Of a stretch of DNA of 14,929 nt, positions 12,397-14,929 are shown piece after piece. This DNA is from Solirubrobacteraceae bacterium (GTDB taxonomy: Bacteria; Actinomycetota; Thermoleophilia; Solirubrobacterales; Solirubrobacteraceae), in assembly GCA_016462245.1 (NCBI GenBank), contig JAEMTR010000005.1:1-14929 (forward strand). Reading direction: 5' to 3'. Position numbers and translations under genes: made by a program. The notes beneath the pieces were generated by a model. It was not told the DNA's origin, did not search any database, and worked only from the letters and a program-made list of their open reading frames with translations. Within the stretch, counting starts at the first letter, position 1; each line of letters starts with the position of its first letter.

Positions 12397-13130
12397 GTAG
12401 CTACGAGCGCCCCGACGGCCGGCGCCCCGACGAGCTGCGGCCGGTTCTGATTGAGCCAGGCTTTGTCAGCACGGCAACCGGTTCAGCGCTGATCAGCTGC
12501 GGCGGGACGCGCGTCATCTGTACGGCCTCGATCGAAGAGGGCGTACCGCGCTGGCGCGCCGGTAAAGGGCTCGGTTGGCTCACGGCCGAATACGGCATGC
12601 TCCCGGCCTCAACCGGTGAGCGCAAGCCGCGCGACATTAATAAAGGCCGGCTCGACGGGCGCACGGTTGAGATTCAACGGCTAATCGGGCGCTCGGTCCG
12701 TGGCGTCATTGATTACGAAGCGCTCGGCGAGATGACGATCAACCTCGACTGTGACGTGCTTGAGGCCGATGGCGGCACGCGCTGCGCCTCGATCACCGGC
12801 GCCTACGTAGCGCTGGCGCTTGGCGTGCAGCGGCTCGTCGCCGAGGGCAGGCTGGCAAGCATCCCGCTCAGCGGTGAGGTCGCCGCGGTCTCCTGTGGGA
12901 TCGTCGGCGAGACGCCACTGTTGGACCTCAACTACATCGAAGACTCGGGCGCCGAGGTTGACGCCAACGTTGTGATGACCGGCGACGGTGGGCTGATCGA
13001 GGTTCAAGCGACGGCCGAGAAGACAGCGCTACAGCGCACCCACCTCGATGACCTCTTGGTGCTTGCCGCCGCTGGCATTGAGCAGCTGCGCACGGCGCAA
13101 GACGAGGCGATAGCGGCCGGCAGCCGCTGA
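12393..13130 (+). CDS. rph: Ribonuclease PH
   Basis: 245 residues, the normal length. Conserved blocks are RPDGRRPDELRPV (6-18), CGGTRVICTASIE, GWLTAEYGMLPAST, the phosphate-site region DGRTVEIQRLIGRSVR (88-103), DCDVLEADGGTRCASITGA (119-137) and EVQATAEKTALQRTHL (203-218). RNase PH is a phosphate-dependent 3' exonuclease that trims the 3' ends of tRNA precursors and helps degrade structured RNA, acting as a hexamer. The family usually has GTAEG-P-F in the last block; here it reads ATAEKTAL, a mild departure that should leave the active site intact. It overlaps murI by four bases and is followed five bases later by rdgB, the same order as in many actinobacteria. Confidence 0.95.
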   Translation: MSSYERPDGRRPDELRPVLIEPGFVSTATGSALISCGGTRVICTASIEEGVPRWRAGKGLGWLTAEYGMLPASTGERKPRDINKGRLDGRTVEIQRLIGRSVRGVIDYEALGEMTINLDCDVLEADGGTRCASITGAYVALALGVQRLVAEGRLASIPLSGEVAAVSCGIVGETPLLDLNYIEDSGAEVDANVVMTGDGGLIEVQATAEKTALQRTHLDDLLVLAAAGIEQLRTAQDEAIAAGSR

Positions 13131-13135
13131 GGCCG

Positions 13136-13705
13136 ATGCGCCTTACGCTCGCCACCCACAACGAGCACAAACTGAGCGAGTTTGCGCGGCTACTTCCCGG
13201 CTACGAGATCGTCGGACTGCCGGCCGGGAGCGAGGCACCGACCGAAGACGGCGACAGCTTCGCCGCCAATGCGCTGATCAAGGCGCGCGCCGGCGCAGCA
13301 ATTAGCGGCTCGCCGGCCGTTGCCGACGACTCCGGCATCTGCGTTGAATCGCTCGCCGGCGCGCCTGGAATTCTTTCCGCGCGCTGGGCCGGCGAGCCGT
13401 GTGACGACGCAGCCAACCTGAAGAAGTTGATCGAGCAAACGGAGCCGGGCGATCGACTCGAATACATCTGCGCAATCGCTTACTGCGACCCGCAGGGCGG
13501 CGTCGAACGGGTCGTCGAAGGCAGCTGCCTTGGTACCCGCGCAGCCGAGCCGCGCGGCAGCGGCGGCTTCGGCTACGACCCGGCCTTCGAGCCGCTTCAG
13601 TCACCGGGCCGCACGATGGCCGAGCTCAGCGGCGAAGAGAAGGATCAAATTAGCCACCGTGGCAACGCGGTTCGTGAGCTGAGCCTGTTGCTTGGTGATC
13701 GATGA
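13136..13705 (+). CDS. rdgB: XTP/dITP diphosphatase (RdgB/HAM1)
   Basis: 189 residues. The nucleotide-binding start LATHNEHKLSEF (4-15), EDGDSFAANALIKA, the metal/catalytic VADDSGICVE (62-71), GSGGFGYDPAF (141-151) and AELSGEEKDQISHRGNA (162-178) with Ser173-His174-Arg175 are all intact. The enzyme hydrolyses dITP, XTP and ITP to monophosphates and pyrophosphate, keeping deaminated purines out of DNA and RNA. The gene starts five bases after rph and its last four bases (ATGA) start the transporter gene, so all are likely co-translated. No anomalies. Confidence 0.95.
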   Translation: MRLTLATHNEHKLSEFARLLPGYEIVGLPAGSEAPTEDGDSFAANALIKARAGAAISGSPAVADDSGICVESLAGAPGILSARWAGEPCDDAANLKKLIEQTEPGDRLEYICAIAYCDPQGGVERVVEGSCLGTRAAEPRGSGGFGYDPAFEPLQSPGRTMAELSGEEKDQISHRGNAVRELSLLLGDR

Positions 13706-14929
13706 GCGCTGAGGCCGACAGCTCGGTAACTCCGCAGCAGCGCACGGCGCTCTCGTCGGTCGCGGCGGCCGGCTTCCTCGTCGTCCTGAAGCTTGGCGCC
13801 GGGTTAGTTAGCGGTTCGCTCGGCCTGCTAGCTGAGGCTGCCCACTCGGCGACCGACTTCGGCTCTGCTGTCCTGACCTTCTTTGCGATCCGCGTTTCCG
13901 ACCGGCCGGCCGACAGCAGTCACACCTACGGGCATCGCAAGGCAGAGCATCTCGCGGCACTGGCTGAGGGCGGCTTCTTGATCGTCGTCAGCGGCGTGAT
14001 CATCTTTGAATCGCTCTCCCGGATCACAAGCTCAGAGCCGCACCAGGTTGAGACCGGTTGGTGGGTCTTCGCCGTGATCGCTGTCGTGCTTGTCGTCGAC
14101 AGCATTAGGACGGTGATCTCGTGGCGCGGCGCGCGGGCCTTTTCAAGTGCCGCACTGGGAGCAAACGCGCTCCATTTTGCTTCCGACTTCGCGGGCACAT
14201 TGGCAGTCCTGATCGGCCTGATAATGGTCAGCGCCGGGGTTTCCGACGCCGATTCGATCGCCGCGCTGATCGTCGCCATGCTGGTCATCGGCGCCGCTGC
14301 CACGCTGATCCGCAGCAACGTCGGTTCGCTGATGGATCAGGCGCCGGTGGGCCTCGTCAAGATCGCGCAGGAGGCGATCGAGAGCGTAGAGCCGCCGGTC
14401 GAGATTCGCCGCCTGCGAGTCCGTCAGGCCGGCGGCACGACCTTCGTTGACGGGGTGCTCGAAGTTGCGGCTGACGCGCCGGTCCAACAGGGGCACGAAC
14501 TGGCCGACCGCGTGGAAGCGGCGCTGAACGAGCGGATTGCTGGCAGCGACGTGACGATTCACATTGAACCGCGAGAAGGAGCCGAGCTGCGCGAACGGGT
14601 AACCGGTGCGGCGCTCTCTGCCGATAATGTGCGCGAAGTCCATAACGTCCGAATCGTCAGCATCGAAGGTCGCTCTGACCTCAGCCTGCACGTAAAGTTG
14701 CCGGCCGGCCAGTCGCTTGCCGAGGCTCACGCGGCGATCGACGACGTCGAGCAGGCGATCCGTTCGGCTGCTCCCGAAGTTGACGCGGTTCACGTTCACA
14801 TCGAGCCGCTGGAGCCCTCGTTGACGGCGCCGATAGCGGCCAGCGAGGAGTCGGCCGAGCTACACAACGCAGTCGCGCAAATAGTTTTCGAGTTGACCGG
14901 CCGCGAGCCGCTCGAGCTGCGCGTTCACC
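13702..14929 (+). CDS. Cation diffusion facilitator transporter with tandem cytosolic domains (3' end outside window)
   Basis: 409 residues visible and no stop before the edge. Six membrane helices lie in residues 14-205. The transport site has His48 and Asp52 (AHSATD, helix 2) and His158 and Asp162 (HFASD, helix 5), the two-His two-Asp arrangement typical of zinc-type carriers. SHTYGHRKAEHLAAL (73-87) is the family loop after helix 2. A normal carrier ends with one dimerisation domain (here about 217-290, closing with VTIHIEP). This protein continues with a second copy (about 300-369, closing with VHVHIEP), and the segment from about 383 on (ELHNAVAQIVFEL) looks like the start of a third. 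CDF proteins export Zn, Fe, Mn or similar divalent metals by proton exchange. Metal identity is inferred only. The gene overlaps rdgB by four bases. Confidence 0.9.
   Translation, partial: MSAEADSSVTPQQRTALSSVAAAGFLVVLKLGAGLVSGSLGLLAEAAHSATDFGSAVLTFFAIRVSDRPADSSHTYGHRKAEHLAALAEGGFLIVVSGVIIFESLSRITSSEPHQVETGWWVFAVIAVVLVVDSIRTVISWRGARAFSSAALGANALHFASDFAGTLAVLIGLIMVSAGVSDADSIAALIVAMLVIGAAATLIRSNVGSLMDQAPVGLVKIAQEAIESVEPPVEIRRLRVRQAGGTTFVDGVLEVAADAPVQQGHELADRVEAALNERIAGSDVTIHIEPREGAELRERVTGAALSADNVREVHNVRIVSIEGRSDLSLHVKLPAGQSLAEAHAAIDDVEQAIRSAAPEVDAVHVHIEPLEPSLTAPIAASEESAELHNAVAQIVFELTGREPLELRVH

Overview
The window is a gene-dense, GC-rich stretch of chromosome. It most resembles a deep-branching actinobacterium, with class Thermoleophilia (Solirubrobacter/Gaiella-like) as my best guess. 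The guess rests on codon use, the CysO-type cysteine operon, the murI-rph-rdgB cluster, short TANNNT boxes just upstream of several start codons, and zinc-ribbon/proline-rich membrane proteins. It is not proven by any marker gene. Both edges cut through genes.

Left part (1-4193). A SCO1/SenC copper chaperone (minus strand, 3' end cut off) diverges from a sulfur-assimilation operon: a rhodanese-ThiF activating enzyme (MoeB/MoeZ-like), the sulfur-carrier protein CysO, the O-phosphoserine sulfhydrylase CysM, a TatA translocase subunit, the JAMM peptidase Mec and a DUF2007-like membrane protein. Together these are a full sulfur-transfer route to cysteine. The activating enzyme adenylates and thiolates the CysO C-terminus, CysM makes a CysO-cysteine adduct, and Mec releases cysteine. 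Two features are unusual. The rhodanese domain is N-terminal rather than C-terminal. CysO continues seven residues past its Gly-Gly, so it must be trimmed before use, and Mec is the obvious candidate.

Middle part (4201-7978, all minus strand). nadB (L-aspartate oxidase) lies upstream. It is followed by a small protein with a Cys/His metal-binding tail, an AT-richer intergenic stretch with an intrinsic terminator, a three-arm hairpin and a promoter, then a DUF1802 gene, then a protein that looks like a peptidase-MA fold that has lost its catalytic residues. nadB is divergent from, and only 22 bp away from, a histone-deacetylase-family gene (8001-9047). The gap holds a symmetrical box that could serve as the -10 element in both directions.

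Right part (9044-14929). A three-gene minus-strand operon encodes a GT4 glycosyltransferase, a zinc-ribbon/coiled protein and a zinc-ribbon transmembrane protein with a Thr/Pro tail. Facing the other way are a solitary Flp-type prepilin and a tightly overlapping operon of murI, rph, rdgB and a cation diffusion facilitator (CDF) transporter with duplicated cytosolic domains, cut by the window end. The pairing of a mec/cysO/cysM group with a murI/rph/rdgB group recalls the Mycobacterium tuberculosis Rv1334-Rv1341 neighbourhood, here split by about 7.7 kb of other genes. No tRNA, rRNA, insertion sequence, integrase or CRISPR array was found.
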